DNA from: Drosophila pseudoobscura
Taxonomy: Eukaryota > Arthropoda > Insecta > Diptera > Drosophilidae
DNA: 64,000 nt
Reading direction: 5' to 3'
Assembly: GCF_009870125.1 (NCBI RefSeq)
Contig: NC_046683.1
Location: forward strand, 22,267,001 to 22,331,000
The notes beneath the pieces were generated by a model. The model did not search any database. It saw only the letters and a program-made list of their open reading frames with translations, and was not told the origin of the DNA. Positions 23,114 through 35,988 of this stretch are shown in pieces. Position 1 is the first letter of the stretch. Every line of letters begins with the position of its first letter. A program made the position numbers and the translations under genes.

Positions 23114-23989
23114 TATGGTAGATAGATATTGTTTCATTTTTGATTCATTCAGTTTATCTGGTACACATATAATTCTACTTTTTTTGCAATGCAATATTCA
23201 TATGTTCTCTATCAAAAAATGGTCTGCTCATGGTTTAACGCTTTAACTTTTTAAATTTGTTCAGATTATTATTGTTACATTCACGTGAATCTAGCGTGTG
23301 TAAAATGCGGTTCACAGCTGTACGTCTTGGGGCTTGTATTTATACTATGATTAGCTATGAAACGCACTGAAGCTGCTACTTTTTGATGGCTTAAGGCCCA
23401 AGGCCTTTCTTCCGCAACGTTTCCCAAACACAACTGAGTATTGTTTGGCTAACTCGCTAGCTCTCTCGCTCTCCCTCTTCCTTATGACTAGATGAGCTTC
23501 TCTTCACTCCAGTCCCTAAACTAAACAAGTACAGCCACGCACACACCGCAGATAGAAATATATACATATATACATGGAGCGTTTAGAATGGGGCCTGCAA
23601 ATGTGACAGTTTGCCGCACTTATTGGTTTAAACATACAACATATAAAACATACAATAATAATATTCATGATACAAGTAATGAAAACACTTGCAAGAAACT
23701 CAAACAAACATAATAATTAACAATCATTGAACATGTAAAAAAAAAAAATGCGTAAATCATGAAACATTTAGCAGGCGAAGTTGCCTTACAAACGGATGTG
23801 TTCTGATTTCGAATCATGATGTGATTGGTAATGATATATACATATAGCATCTATATCAGCGGTCGGTACGGGCGCGGGAACGGCTCAATCCTGCTACTGC
23901 TGCGCTGCCGCTACACGTACAGTGTAAAACAGTGGTCGCGCCCCATACAATAACATGTTTCCCTTGTCTGTTGATTCGAGCAGAAAAAT
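23114..23989 (-). repeat. Inverted-duplication arm A' (G9a-proximal copy)
   Basis: Partner of 7417-8292. It starts 157 bp past the G9a stop codon on the G9a sense strand, so it is likely G9a 3' UTR or flank. Beyond 24000 no homology to the other arm remains, which makes this the probable source copy. Confidence 0.7.
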
Positions 23990-24145
23990 GTTATTGTATT
24001 GCTCCCGCCCACTACTAATCTATATTTATATATGTATATGGCAATCTCGTGTTGTGGCTGCTGCTGGTGGACCGTTTGTACTGCAATATGATGTCCGTCT
24101 GACTTTGTGGGTGCTTGTCGAGGAGAAGCTGGACTCATTTTAGGT

Positions 24146-27100
24146 TTAAACCGTATCCGGTTCGGCCGACTCCGCAGCAGCTGCTTCTGCAGTCGTCGCC
24201 TCTGTGGGCGATGCATTTATGCTAGGGGATTGGTTGGCATATTTGCACGAGTCCGCCAAGCACTTGCAGCCAAGTGCGGAGCGATGTTCTGTGCGCCAGA
24301 ACTTTTCTCCGTAGTCGTAGCTGTGAAAAAAGCAGAACTTAGGGAGATGTAGAGAGAGGCAGGCACAATTAGACGATACTCACCATATCTCTTCGCCGGC
24401 ATCGATGTCGCGGCAGGCGAAAAAGGCGATCTTGGGAAAGCGGTAATCCTGGTGCTCGTAAAAAACGCGCACGGCCAGCACATTGGGATCGCAAGAGTGG
24501 TTGAAGAAGCGAGTCACATTGCCGTAGTAGTTGGCATCGATACAGTGCCCGTGCTCTAGGTCGAAGTAGTAGCTGTCATCGGTGCGGCGATCTGCCTCCG
24601 GGGCGGTCAGAATCTCTCCCGTGTAGCATGCCACGAAAGTACCCTTGGGGACGTTGGCCAGGGCACGTACGCCCCAGCCTTTGGCTGGGTCCTCGCACTC
24701 CACGATCTGCAGCGGCGTTTTGGTGCCGTTCTGGACGACGCGATTCTTGCACGAGAGCTTGCAAAAAATTAACGAGAATGAATGAGGACAAGCCCAATAA
24801 GGGATCGGAGAAAGAGCTCACCTGGTTGCATCCGCAAACATCGTTGCACTCGAAGATCACCGCCGGATCCTCGTAGTTGAAGTCGGACGTAAGCCGGCTC
24901 TCGGCCGTGTACCAGTTCTGTGAGGAGGCTCCATTGCACTGGCACTGATCGCTGCTGCAGCTATCTAGGCAGGAGCAGATGCGCATCTGGGAGACGCGAC
25001 GGTCAATTTGCACCGAGTTCTGCTGGATGATGCAGTTGGTAATGTAGCGGAAGTCTGGCCACATCAGCGTGTCCGCTTCATCCTCGTTTTCCGACATCGT
25101 CAGCTCGTTGCGCACCGCCTGAATGGGGCGCGCTTCTCGCCCGTTTGAAGCGTCAGCACACACGACAAGGGTGCGCAGACCCAAGGGCCGAAAGCTGCGC
25201 ATCTGCATGTTGAAGCCGACGGTGCGGCCGCACTCTGATTCTTCGTTGGGTATACAGTCAAAGGGCAACTGCTCGGCCTTGTTCTTCACCATCAAATCCG
25301 CTCCATTGGCGATGAGAGCGATGCACATTCGGGTCACCGAATGACGGCAGGCGATGTGGCTATGGATTTGTTTTGATTGGTTATTCTCTTCCTGCTGCTG
25401 CTAATGAAGGGTGGACAGGTAAGGGGGGAAAGAGACTTACAGCGGTGTATCGCCCTCTACATTCTGAACATTACAGTCGGCCCCTGCCTGCAGCAGCACC
25501 GTGATCGTGTCTAAGCCATTGTTATGCAACGTGGACCAGTGCAGTACCGTGTTGTTGTCGTTGTCGCAGAGGTTGGGATCCGCCCCCTGGTTCAGCAGCA
25601 AGCTGTGGGGAATTTTTTGTAGTATTACGCGACTTCTTTCTATTTAAACTAGCCTCTGGACGGTCGCACTCACCTAACAATGTCCGTGTGTCCGAGCTCA
25701 GCGGCCCATACCATGGCCGTCCAGCCGCCCTCGTCCTGCGCATCGATGAAGCTCAGGAAGTTGGTAATGTTCCGCGAGGCCTTGTAGCTCTCCACGATCA
25801 GCTGCGTGGCCTCCACGCTACCCAACTTCGCGGCAATATGTAAACTCGTCTTGCCATCGGGACCCTGAGGGGAGGGACCCAAGAGATTCAATTTCGAGCT
25901 CCTTAATAAGGCAAAGAAAGAAGCATTACCTTGATGGCCACATCTGCACCGCATTGCAGGAACAGATTAAGCATATCGCACTTATCGTTCATCACCGCGC
26001 ACATCAGCGCCGTCCGCAACTCGCTGTCCACGATGTTGACAAAGTCCTGGGAGCTGGCCCCCTTGCAGAGCAGCAGGTAGGCCATCTGTAGGGTACCCGA
26101 GTGGGCCACCAGATGCAGGCAGGTACCATTCAAGTACTCCCGGATCGGTGTCAGCACATTGAAGTCCGCAGCTGTCCGAGGAGTAGCAGATGGAGTAGCA
26201 TGGGAGATCTTCACTAGAGCACTAGAGACTCACCTAGAATCTCGGCAACCCGCTCCAGATCGTCGTTCTGCACCGCATAGTACATATCACGGGAGGTGAA
26301 CTCTGTGGTTACACGCCCGCTGGCCGACATCACGTGTCCCCGCAGCACCACATTCATCACCGAGTCGGGGATCAGCTGCTCGAAATTGATGGTGTTGATG
26401 GTTTGGATTCGGCACCCCACGGCAGCCCCCTTGACGCTGCGCGATGTTCCGTTCGCCTTCGTTCCGGAAGTGGAGGCTGATGCTGTGGAAGAGGTCCTTC
26501 CCTTTGGCTTGGCGCTGGCGTTGGCCTGGCCGGTTCCCGCAAACTGGGCCAGATGCGAAGAGGTGGTCAGCTTAGCCGGTTTGCTGCAAGAAGGAAGTAA
26601 GAAAGATGAACCCTGACTCTCCACTCTGACCAATCCACTCACATCTTGTATTTTTGGGTGGCCAAAAAGACGGGTAGGGTCTGACACTTCATGGTCACCG
26701 TGGAGGTGCGCTCGGGTGTGTCCAAGCCGCAGTGCGGGCACTTAAGTACCAGCATGGGGCTGCTGAATTTACTGCCTGTTCCTGACCTTGATCCGCCCGG
26801 CTGCTGCTGGTCATCGTAGGGACTGTTGAGGATGAAGCGCTGGGCGCAGTCAGGATGAAAGAAATGCTGCTGCTTACACAGTACAAACTTTCCCTGAAAT
26901 AAATTCATATGCGTTAATGGCGGATGTGTTTGCAATGCTTTGCATTGTTTTGCCTCTCACCTGCGTGCAAAAGATGCCGCAGCCAGCGCAGCAATTGTGG
27001 GCATGAAGGCGCTTCTTGTGCTCGTCACAGAGAATCATGTAGCCCACCCGCTGGCTGGGACGGAGCAGGTTGTGCACCTCGGCAGGGAGCTCGTTGCAGC

Positions 27101-30100
27101 ATCCAATCTTCTGCTCGTCCACGTTGTCGATGGCGCAGCAGTAGGTGGAGTCCGGTGCGTTGCGGGCGTAGTACTGAGAGCTCTTCTGGCACAGGCAGAG
27201 GCACTTGGCCAGTGCCAGCTTGGAGGTGGTGGGAATGGCATCGGCGTCGGCACTAGCATCGTCTAAAGATGCGGGGACATCCGCCAAAATGGACCTGTTC
27301 AGTGAGTGGAGCTGTTCAGTGTCCAGGGCTGCGGATCTTCCCACTGCCTGTGCCTGTCCCGTTCCAGCCCCTCCACGAACGGCCAAGCGTCGTGCCAGTT
27401 TCGCTGTGGTCTGGGGAGGATGCGATTTCAATGAAGGAGCCCTTGCCCCTGCCCCCGCTGCAGCTGCTGCTGAGGTTGTGGGCAGTTGCTCCTTGGCGGC
27501 GGCATTACGGAGACGCAAGGTGACACTAGGTTTGCCCACCTGTACGCGGGTGGTGGGCACAAACTCGTTGTCGGTGTTAGAGCTGTCGTTGTCGGAGGCC
27601 TCCTCGCTGTTGTTGCGCTTTAGGCCGAGGTGTTTTAGGTGCTTTTCCTTCTGCTTTGCCAGCTTGCGCTGCTGTTTCTTGTTTAGCTTGCGTTCCTCCG
27701 GAGAGCGGTTCGCGGTCAACCTGGCGGCCTTGATGTCGCATAGGAACTGATCGACATCCGGGCAGGGCTTCATGCGGCTTTTGGCCAGCAGGGCTGCTCC
27801 CGAGTTCTCAATGTCGCGCAGCGACTTTGAGAACAGGCGCTTTTTGATGGCACTCGTCCCGGCCGGATGCTGGCCCCCATCGACTCCGCTATTATCCGAC
27901 TTGTCGCTCTTCTGACGCGACGTGGAGGAATTGGATCCACCGCCGCCTCCACTGCTTCCGCAAGGCAGCGGCGTTTCGAAGTGTGCGTCACCCTCAGCCG
28001 CTGTCTCCCAATGGGTCATGCGCTCGATGTGCTTCGTCTCGAACTCACAGCGCAGCTCGTCATTTTCCAGAATCTTCGGCGTGGGCTTGATCCGCCGCTT
28101 GGAGCGCTTCGGCAGCTGAACCTCAGCAGGAGCCATCCCCATGCCTCCCCCATGGGTTGAGGCCAGGGTGCGCTTGTTTCCATTTATCACGGGAAGCGAC
28201 ATGCTGGAGTTGCCGCTGCCCGATACGGATGACGAAGTGTGCGCCTCCGTCTTGGGCACTGGCGGTATCTTGGCCTTTCGTCCGCGCTTTTTGGGTGGCG
28301 TCTTCTCGTCCAGCACGGCAGCGGCGCCCGAAATTCCGACCAGCTCAGGCAGTAGTAGGTCGGCCATCAAAGGCAGAGCCTCTGTCTTCACCTCTTCCCA
28401 GACGGGACCGTCCGCGGGATGCCGGTTACCCAGGCGAACGCTGCGCCGCATCCGCTTGAGATCAGCGTTTGGGGCAGCCGTTTCCAATGCCTCCTCATGC
28501 TCCGTCTTCACCACCACCAGCTCGCCCTGCGATTGATCCTGCTGCTCCTCTGGCAGCCTCCGCTTGCGGCCCGGCTTCCGCTCGATGACGGGCTCATCGA
28601 TGAGTGGGGGCGTCTCGCTAGATGGGGCCGCATCCGACTCTGCATCGAGTTTGATCTTCTTTGCGCGACCTCGTCCCCGCTTGGGTGCTGGCGGGGATCT
28701 GGCAGTGGTCACGCCGCTGGAGGCATCCTCCGGTTGCGGCGGCTTCTCTGACTCCTTCTTCGCATTGCCCACCTCACTGCTCTCCTCCAGAGTTGGGCTT
28801 TCCTGGACATCCTGCGCAGCTTCTGGCTCCGTCTCTGTATCAGTGGGTGGTGCAATCTCAGCAGCAGCCTGTGGCTCGTTAGCGCTTGCAGGACTGGGAG
28901 TGGGTGTGCTGCTCCTGTTGCTGGGGATGTGACTGTCTGAGGGTCGAGGAGTACGACGCGAGCGCCGCGTACAGCCAGGCGACGCTTCTTCCTGTAAAAG
29001 GGATGTAAGGACTGATTTAATCCTGGAGCCTCTAGCACTTAATTTATTCGAGCACGCACTTAATTGTCCTGAACGGAGTCTGGGATTCTAGTAGTTTAGG
29101 AGGTAATTGTAGCCCTTAGCTTTCATGGTTGCCCCGGTAACTGCTCCAGGCGAACAGAAAGATAGGGGCAAAGAGGAGTGGGCCAATACATACAGATGTA
29201 TGTATGTATTGTACATCCAATATGTACATTTACCGAATTGTAATAACATTGTAATACATTTTAGATTTTGGGTTTATCTGGTATGCCAGAAAAATGTACG
29301 AATTAATAGAGGACATCGATATCCCCTAGGGAAATCTCAGACAGCAGTTTCTTAAGGTCGTACATGCATATGAATATCTTAGCTGTTATTTGTGCGTCGT
29401 ACTGTGGATCTTGTAATCAACATATGTATGTACACTTCACTTCACTTTGCTGCGATCAAAGAGCTTTAAGCTCGCATGGGCGATTCGTGAAAGCTTTTAT
29501 TTTTTCTTGCATCGGACATTTGTTGGAGCTCCTCTGATAACGCAGCAATCCATTCCGATACACAGACAGTACGCGCAAAGACACATGCACAGTTGCACCC
29601 CCTCCTCAGATTTGTGGAAACAGGGGAGCCCCTTCCCTTAGCACGGGGCCTGTCCACTCGCTCCTGCACCTGATGGCTACCCTCCACGATGGCCCATCGA
29701 TGAAATACCCGTAAAACGGAAAGTGAATCAAATAAATGGTGCGGAGCACACAGGCTGAGGCTCGGGTTTGAGGCACACACGGACACACACACATTTATAC
29801 ATGACACATACGTACATTTTTATCAGCACTCGCTGCGGCTGCTGGTATTTCTACTGTTGCTTCTGCCTGGTCGCTGCTTCTGTTGCTGCCAGCAGTAGCA
29901 GCATTCATCAAATTCGATTCTGTTGCGTCAGCGCAGCAGTCAACGTCAACGCTAAGGCTGGCAGAATTGACAACAAGTGGAGTCGGAGATGATGCTGTGG
30001 CTGCGGCTGTAAGTGCTGTTTCTTCCAGCTCCTTCTGCTTTGGTGCCGCTCCTGCCCTCCGCTCTGGCAGAGGTTGATCATTCTCCCTCACGGTCTCAGT

Positions 30101-30967
30101 CTTGATACCATCCGCAGCCATGTTCCCTGGCTCCCTTTCCACTTTTACCGTAAATGGGCTGATGTCGGCTACCCCGCTGCTTGTTGCCGCTTCTGTTGTG
30201 GCTGCGGCGTTGTCATCGCTGCCATTGGCGGGCGGCTCCTGCTCTGCAGTTGCCGCCTCCTCCCCGCCTGCTTCATTACCAATGCATTTCACTTCGGCAT
30301 TGCGCTCGTCGTCGTCACCCTCGGCTGCCGAAGCAGCTTCGGCGGGAGCTGCGGCGGGTCTCTTCTCTTCTTCCTGTTTGTCTGCTGCTTCTGTCTCTGC
30401 TTCTATCTCGGCCGTCCCTACTTCTGCTGTCTCTGATACTTTTATTTCTTCTTCTTTAGCTGGCGCATCCTCCTCTACTGACGCTTCATTTGCATTCGGC
30501 AGGCCTTCAGGTGTTGCCGCTGCTGCAGCTTTCGCCTCTACCTCAACCGCCGTAGCAGCTTCTTCTTCCTCTAGCTTCACGGCCGCGGCGTCCACCACAT
30601 CCGCAAGCAGTTCCTTGACGTTGTCCTCAATGTCCTCTGTCGGAACCAGTTCCGCTGCCGACGTGGCCGTCGCTTTGCTCGGCTTTTTGTCCTCCTCCGC
30701 ACCTTTCTTCTGCTTGGCCAGAAGCTCCTCCTGAGGGCCACTTTTGTGCGTGGCTTGCTCCTCCGACCCCACTTCGTCGCAGGCCCGGCTCTGCTTCTTA
30801 TCCTTGTCCTTGCAGGCAAACTGATTGTTGGCCAGATTGCGCCACTTGAGCGTCTTGTCTTCGGCCAGATCCAGGTTGAGCAGCGTGCCCCCCTCCGCGG
30901 TAGTGGTGGCGCAGTCGCTGTTGAACGTGCTGGACATGCTATTAAGCAACTCCACAACGTCCGTCAT
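24146..30967 (-). CDS. G9a: Histone H3 lysine methyltransferase G9a, 10 coding exons
   Basis: Exons in gene order: 29816-30967, 26961-28991, 26643-26893, 26234-26583, 25930-26171, 25674-25864, 25441-25602, 24822-25359, 24384-24757 and 24146-24320; 5466 nt, about 1821 aa. Residues 1-384 are Ala/Glu-rich and disordered. AT-hook-like patches [15 protein letters not shown] and KKRGRKAK lie around 470-580. A Cys/His-rich region (about 980-1120) precedes about seven ankyrin repeats (about 1240-1490; [24 protein letters not shown]), which in G9a/GLP read methyl-lysine. A Cys-rich pre-SET is at about 1580-1655. The SET domain (about 1660-1790) has [17 protein letters not shown] and [12 protein letters not shown]; the post-SET is CKCLADSC. 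It methylates H3K9 in chromatin. The start at 30967 (MTDVVELL) is preferred; an in-frame upstream ATG at 31198 sits in Ala/Lys-rich sequence. Intron 1 (824 bp) shows nothing coding. Confidence 0.95.
28992..29815 (-). other. G9a intron 1
   Basis: Bounded by GTACGTATG donor and TTTTACAG acceptor. It contains TGTATGTA microsatellites near 29195-29215 and 29420, and no recognisable exon or element. The 113-aa minus-strand frame at 29466-29807 has no domain I recognise. Confidence 0.6.
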
Positions 30968-33284
30968 CTTCAAGGGGCGTTTTGTGGAGCAGACTGCTCT
31001 TCTGTCCCTTTCTTTAAATGCGGAACACGTTCCTCTTTCTATGCTCCCTATTGAAGATTTTTTCTTGACTTGTACGTTTCTTCTTCTTCTTTGAGTAATT
31101 TGTCGTGGATTCTTTTTCTCCACTTTTAAATTCAGTGGTGCCACCGCTGCTGCGGCTACTTCTGCTGCTGCTGTTGCAAAATATGGAATCGGAATCAATA
31201 TTAATTTTCACCACGCAGCCTTCGGCAGCAGCAACGCCACTGAGCGCGCTCCTTTGCAGAGCCTCCCCTCCCCCCAAACGCACTGGCTACGCAGCGAAGA
31301 GAAGCCATCATCACCATAGTATTAACATTGCATCGACATCAACATCAATATGGTACTCGAGGGTACTAGTGTGGGCTGGCTTCTTTAGCGATAAGATTGC
31401 TGCTGCCTCTGCTTTTGCACCGAGGTGAACCGAACCCGAACCGAGCTGAGCAGCGCGACGCGACGCGAGCAGAGCTGTCGAATTTATCTATTTTGCCATC
31501 GCCTCAAGAGCTTACCAAGATTTTTTATTTTATTTTGTTGTATTTCTATCGCTTTGACGCGAGCCGAAAAAATGACTGCAAGTGGCACTGAAAATGAAAT
31601 AATAGTCCTATGAAGCCACTCATTTTCACTCAGCCCTCCTGCTCTTTATCCACCGTCACAATGGAGAGAAAAACCAACAACAAATCAACAACGCCAACCG
31701 AGGCAGAGACCGCGACCGAGGCGAGGCGAGCGCAGACGTTGGCGCTGACAGCGTTTTGGTGGACAAATGCCACAGTTAGCTTGTAAAGCGTGAGGGGAGC
31801 TACTCCGCGAGGGGCATGGAGAGGGGTGGTGTAGGGGGCAAACATGCGACGTGTTTTAATCGTTCACTACATAAATTTAGGTTCAGCCCTCGAAATATAT
31901 TTATTGAAGATTTTTTTTTTGTTTTTCAACATGTTAGGAGAAAGACTGTTTTGTAGAAATCGCTATGCTGATTAGCTCACGTTGATATTTCACGTTGATA
32001 TTTTTTCTCTTCTCTTGTGTGCTGCTGGTTAGACTACTGCTTCTGCTTCGACTGCTGCTCTGTTGGAGCGCAGGTACAACTTGAATTTGACTTTGGTCTA
32101 TAATTTTCAGCTGAAATTTTTCAATGCTCCAAGACAACATGCTCTACCAACCAGCGGTCTTGCTTCCTCTCTTCAGTGGATGCAGATTTTTGCTGGTTGG
32201 TTTTTACTACCACACATCGACAGCGACATCGATGGCGACAATCAATTCGCGAAACTCACACTATTAACCCATCAATGGTCACTTTTCCCCGTTTCGCTTT
32301 CAACTATTTTGATCATTTGTCTGCCACATTGAAGCACAATTAAAATAATTATTTAAATATTATAACGAAAAGCACTCACACTCAAACACACACACACACA
32401 CGCACACACGAACGAACACACTGCCACCGACAGAGGTCCGTGCGTCTCCTGTGGATTTACACAGTCTACACACGATATCTGGATTTATCGATCAAATATA
32501 CCGTCTGACCCTCAGAAATATACCGAAATACAGTCTTATTTTCAAAATATACCAAAAATATACTGACGATTTTTGAAATCCAGTCAAATATTAATGCTAG
32601 ATAGATCTCTCAGCCCTGCCCACATAATTTTATCCGATCAATGAATCAATTTTCAACTTGACTGGCTTGTTTTAAATACTTGACTTGTTTTCCTGCTACG
32701 GCGAATGCTTTGATTGTTTTTGCCTCAATTTTGGTGCCTCAACAACCATATAGCGTCACGTATATCGATAAGAAATCGATATTAGCCCACTTAACCCCCC
32801 TCTATTTAAACAGTTTAACGACTTGATGTAAATGGCGGCAAATATTACTGATTGTAAATTATTCTTGTAGATTCATGCCATCATCCTCTGAAAAAACCAC
32901 GATATCTTTCACCTGAACTGCTCTAAATATATTACATTTCCATTATATTCGGTGGGATATTAAAATACCCCCTTGGTCTACAATGGGTTAACAGTTCTCC
33001 ATCAAGGATTGGAAGCGATATTCCTCTATTTTTATATTCGATTTGATATTACCAGCTAGCTAAGAATTCCATACCTGAACTAACCTGAAACTCAGTAGTT
33101 TTATCCGATTGATGAATCAATTTTCTAAAAGATTTCCTTGTTTTTAGTACTCCCTTTTATTGAATTTTTCCAAAAATAAGATTTAGACAAATAAAGCACA
33201 TAAACGTAAGTGGTACCGAATGAAACGTATGGTGTCTGGAATGTTACGTCACTGTTGCTGGTCAACAGGTATACGTTACGAGTA
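30968..33284. promoter_or_regulatory. G9a 5' UTR and upstream intergenic region
   Basis: No protein-coding gene is supported. GC- and CAG-rich 5' UTR-like sequence extends to about 31500. A (CA)n tract lies at about 32385-32407. ATATACC motifs cluster at 32495-32570 close to TTATCGATC, and a perfect TATCGATA (DRE core) lies at 32763-32770. These resemble housekeeping promoter elements of Drosophila, but the transcription start cannot be fixed by eye. Confidence 0.35.
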
Positions 33285-33385
33285 GGAACATCTTTATATT
33301 CAGCCAGGCTCCGATTTTCACATTCACAAAAGTTTTCCGATTTACTTTTGAATACACATAAATTGGGGCTCTCGTTTTATTCGTT
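33285..33385 (+). repeat. Family E repeat fragment (copy 2)
   Basis: About 90 bp (AGCCAGGCTCCGATTTTCAC onward) matches the inverted 21395-21480 segment. It is followed by a T-rich stretch and AT-rich DNA without features up to the DINE-1 at 33539. Confidence 0.45.
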
Positions 33386-33538
33386 TTTTTTTTTTAATTT
33401 TATTAGAAATCAGCTGTACTTAAACTATGATCTAATATTAGTGATATTTACACTGGCTTACTACATATTTTAAGAGTTTAATGGTTAGGTTTATATATAC
33501 ATTTTAATGATGTGTTATTTAGCCAATTTTTATATTTT

Positions 33539-34151
33539 TATACCCGATACTCAAAATGAGTATTAGGGTATATTAGATTTGTGGTAAAAGTGGATGTGTG
33601 TAACGTCCAGAAGGAATCGTTTCCGACCCCATAAAGTATATATATTCTTTATCAGCATCAATAGCCGAGTCGATTGAGCCATGTCTGTCTGTCCGTCCGT
33701 CCGTCTGTCCGTCCCCTTCAGCGCCTAGTGCTCAAAGACTATAAGAGCTAGAGCAGCGATGTTTTGGATCCAGACTTCTGTGATATGTCACTTCTACAAA
33801 AATATTTCAAAACGAAATATCCACAAAGGACGAAAATATGTTGCATCCACAATATTGGAGATTCGAGAAAACTAAAAACGCAGAATCATAGATAATGATC
33901 ATATCTATCAGATATTGCTGAATCTGGATCAGATCAGATCATTTTTATAGCCAAAAGGAACAAATCAATTTGCAGTGGCTACGCAGCGCCCGATGTCACG
34001 CTCAGACTGATTTTCTGTCTCTCTCGCAGGCACTCTTTGTCGTGTCCTTTAATATTAGCGGCGTCTGCCGGAGGAGAGCCAACTGACTTAGTATCGGGTA
34101 TAACCGTAGAGTTGCGGTGTCCGCAGCAACTCACAACGTTCCCCCTCGTTT
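33539..34151 (+). mobile_element. DINE-1-like Helentron (copy D5), internally deleted
   Basis: Head TATACCCGATACTC and tail TTCCCCCTCGTT are both present, but the middle jumps from CAAAACGAAATATCCACAAAGG, losing several hundred bases compared with 51907-53038. It abuts the 3' coding end of a minus-strand LINE at 34152. Confidence 0.85.
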
Positions 34152-35690
34152 ATGTTCGATGGGTGGAGACGTTTGAGTCTGCGTGGGATTTGATACAGTA
34201 ATCCTCTAGCTGCTTCATTTGGATGGTTGATGAGCCTATCGTTGTATCGACTGCTGTGATGGTTAATTCGATCTCCAACTTTTGGGATGAGGAGATCTCT
34301 TTCCAGCATTGTGTTCCGAACAAAACCACGGGGCACCTGTCATCGCACTTAGAGCCTTCGCTTGCATGACTTTGATTTTATTCAAATGCGTCTTCGTTGC
34401 ACATCCCCAGACTTGAATGGCGTATGTCCATATAGGGATTATCGTTGCCTTGTAAAATAAGACTTTACTGCGTAGGGGAAGCTTACTTTTTGAGTTCATG
34501 AGCATCTTTTGAAGTTTGTTTTGACATTTGATGACTGTCGCTCTGATGTGTGGTCCCCAAGTCAGGCTTTTATTGAAGTGGACACCGAGGTTGCAGTGAC
34601 TGCTCTTGCGCGGAATAATATTTCCGTTGAAGGTTAGGTCTGGTTGGTGCTTGCTTCTTAAAGTAAAATTTACGTTAATAGGTCCACGAAAAATAAGCTG
34701 AGCTGCTGTTAAGAGGATTGTGGATAAATCGGGCTAGATGCCCTTTGGCCATGAGATCTTGCTTAATATAATCAGTTGGGGTAGAGTAGTGAAGATTTTT
34801 GATTACTGTTCTACATGACCGTTTTTCTTTCAACTGGTAGCTATAACAGAGAACGCCTTTAGCCATCAACGTGAAGGCAATTTTGCATAGGAATCTAATT
34901 TGTCCTCCAGTGCTTGTTTTTATACGGTAATTTTCGGGGCTTGCCAACGTATCCCCGGGTATGATGATTGGAGGAGGTAGAGGGTTGCGTTTGGTTATAG
35001 GGGATTCGTTACACTCCTTGTGAGGGCTGAGGTCCATATCCTCGGTACCTTCGGCAGTTGGGTCGTCAATATCCTCGAGTGGCGCATTGTAATTTGCAGA
35101 AGAAAGGTTTTGACTACTTGGGAGACTGCGTTCCCTTGAGTGGGGTTTTCTTTTTGGAGAGGAGGAGGAGCTTCTCTGTCCTGCCAAGAAACATGAGAGT
35201 CGTCAGTTGGCTGAGAGGCATGGTTATGGGCAATGTTATTTGGACCATCCATATGACGTTGGTCGTTTACTTGCTTTCGCGAAGAATTTAGTATCGTTAG
35301 TTCTGAAGTGAGCTGGGCTTTAAGAGCTGAGGCCGTAGCAGAACTTATTGGATCAGCAGTGGACGATTTGTTAATGCTACGAGAGTCTTTAGCAAGGGAC
35401 TTAGATGACCGTAGCTCCATTTTTGAGTCAGGTAGATTTGGGTGTTTAACACAGACGAAGTTGAGGTCTAGTCTATAGGCGCTGACACTGACACGCTGTG
35501 CACTGACCGTAGGTCGCGCCCGCTTTGGGCACCACGAGCGGCGGGGGCCACACGAGTACCGCGCGCTAAGGAGCCCGAGCGGCACTTAGTCCCACTGGTA
35601 CCGCGCACTTAAATTCGCGAGCGGCACTTAGTTTCTCGAGTACCGCGCGCTACCACTACCACTACTACTACCACTGTAGTGGGCTGTCCT
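34152..35690 (-). mobile_element. Jockey-like LINE, internally deleted, with 5' tandem monomers
   Basis: On the minus strand, ORF1 runs at 34995-35585 and, after a frame change, 34675-35187. It shows a Ser/Lys/Pro-rich N-terminus (RSSSSSPKRKPHSRE) and the gag-associated block VIKNLHYSTPTDYIKQDL. The sequence then jumps to the end of ORF2: LPLRSKVLFYKATIIPIWTYAIQVWG (RT thumb/C-terminus) and the tail RLINHPNEAARGLLYQ, KRLHPSNI. Endonuclease and most of the RT, including the YADD box, are missing. Order and wording match the jockey clade. The 5' end (35554-35652) holds about 42-bp tandem units. Confidence 0.75.
35554..35652. repeat. About 42-bp tandem repeats at the LINE 5' end
   Basis: Units begin GAGTACCGCGCGCT (35554), GTACCGCGCACTT (about 35597) and GAGTACCGCGCGCT (35638), each followed by GAGCGGCACTTAGT in the complete units. 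Two full units and a third start are visible. An ACT/ACC trinucleotide run follows to about 35676. Confidence 0.65.
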
Positions 35691-35820
35691 TTTTATTGCT
35701 TTTGCACAGTCTTTCACAGCGATGATGGGACGTCTTTTGAAAGCAGCAACACAGCAATGCCATAAGTAAGTAAACATATTTGACTTAAAATCAAATCAAA
35801 AATAGAATAAAATAAAATAG

Positions 35821-35988
35821 TGTAAGATATGAATATCAGTTTATAAGATTTGAATATTAGTTTAAGATTTACTCATCGATAGTATTATAAGAGGTACCAA
35901 TGTACTCGATATGCCAACACACATTCATTCATATACGACGATCAAGAAAGAAGAACATATAATAAAACCGTGCTATTAAAAGTTTACA
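35821..35988 (+). repeat. 5' LTR (168 bp)
   Basis: TG...CA bounded. It differs from the 3' LTR chiefly by lacking 44 bp at about 35910. The internal region after it starts TATCAGGTGTGGGG; the primer-binding site was not assigned. Confidence 0.85.

Noticed and set aside
23516..23707. 63-aa frame duplicated at 7699-7890
   Set aside because: It lies in both copies of the inverted duplication only because the DNA is duplicated; composition is low-complexity and no domain is present.
27205..27750. 181-aa plus-strand frame
   Set aside because: Antisense shadow of G9a exon 2, which has the correct domains and splice structure.
30102..30734. 210-aa plus-strand Ser/Ala-rich frame
   Set aside because: It is the antisense of the Ala/Glu-rich first exon of G9a; composition is a by-product of GCX/GAA codons on the other strand.
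30968..31198. Upstream in-frame ATG extending G9a by 77 residues
   Set aside because: The extension is Ala- then Lys/Arg-rich with no conserved motif; the downstream MTDVVELL start looks more natural, though the longer form is not excluded.
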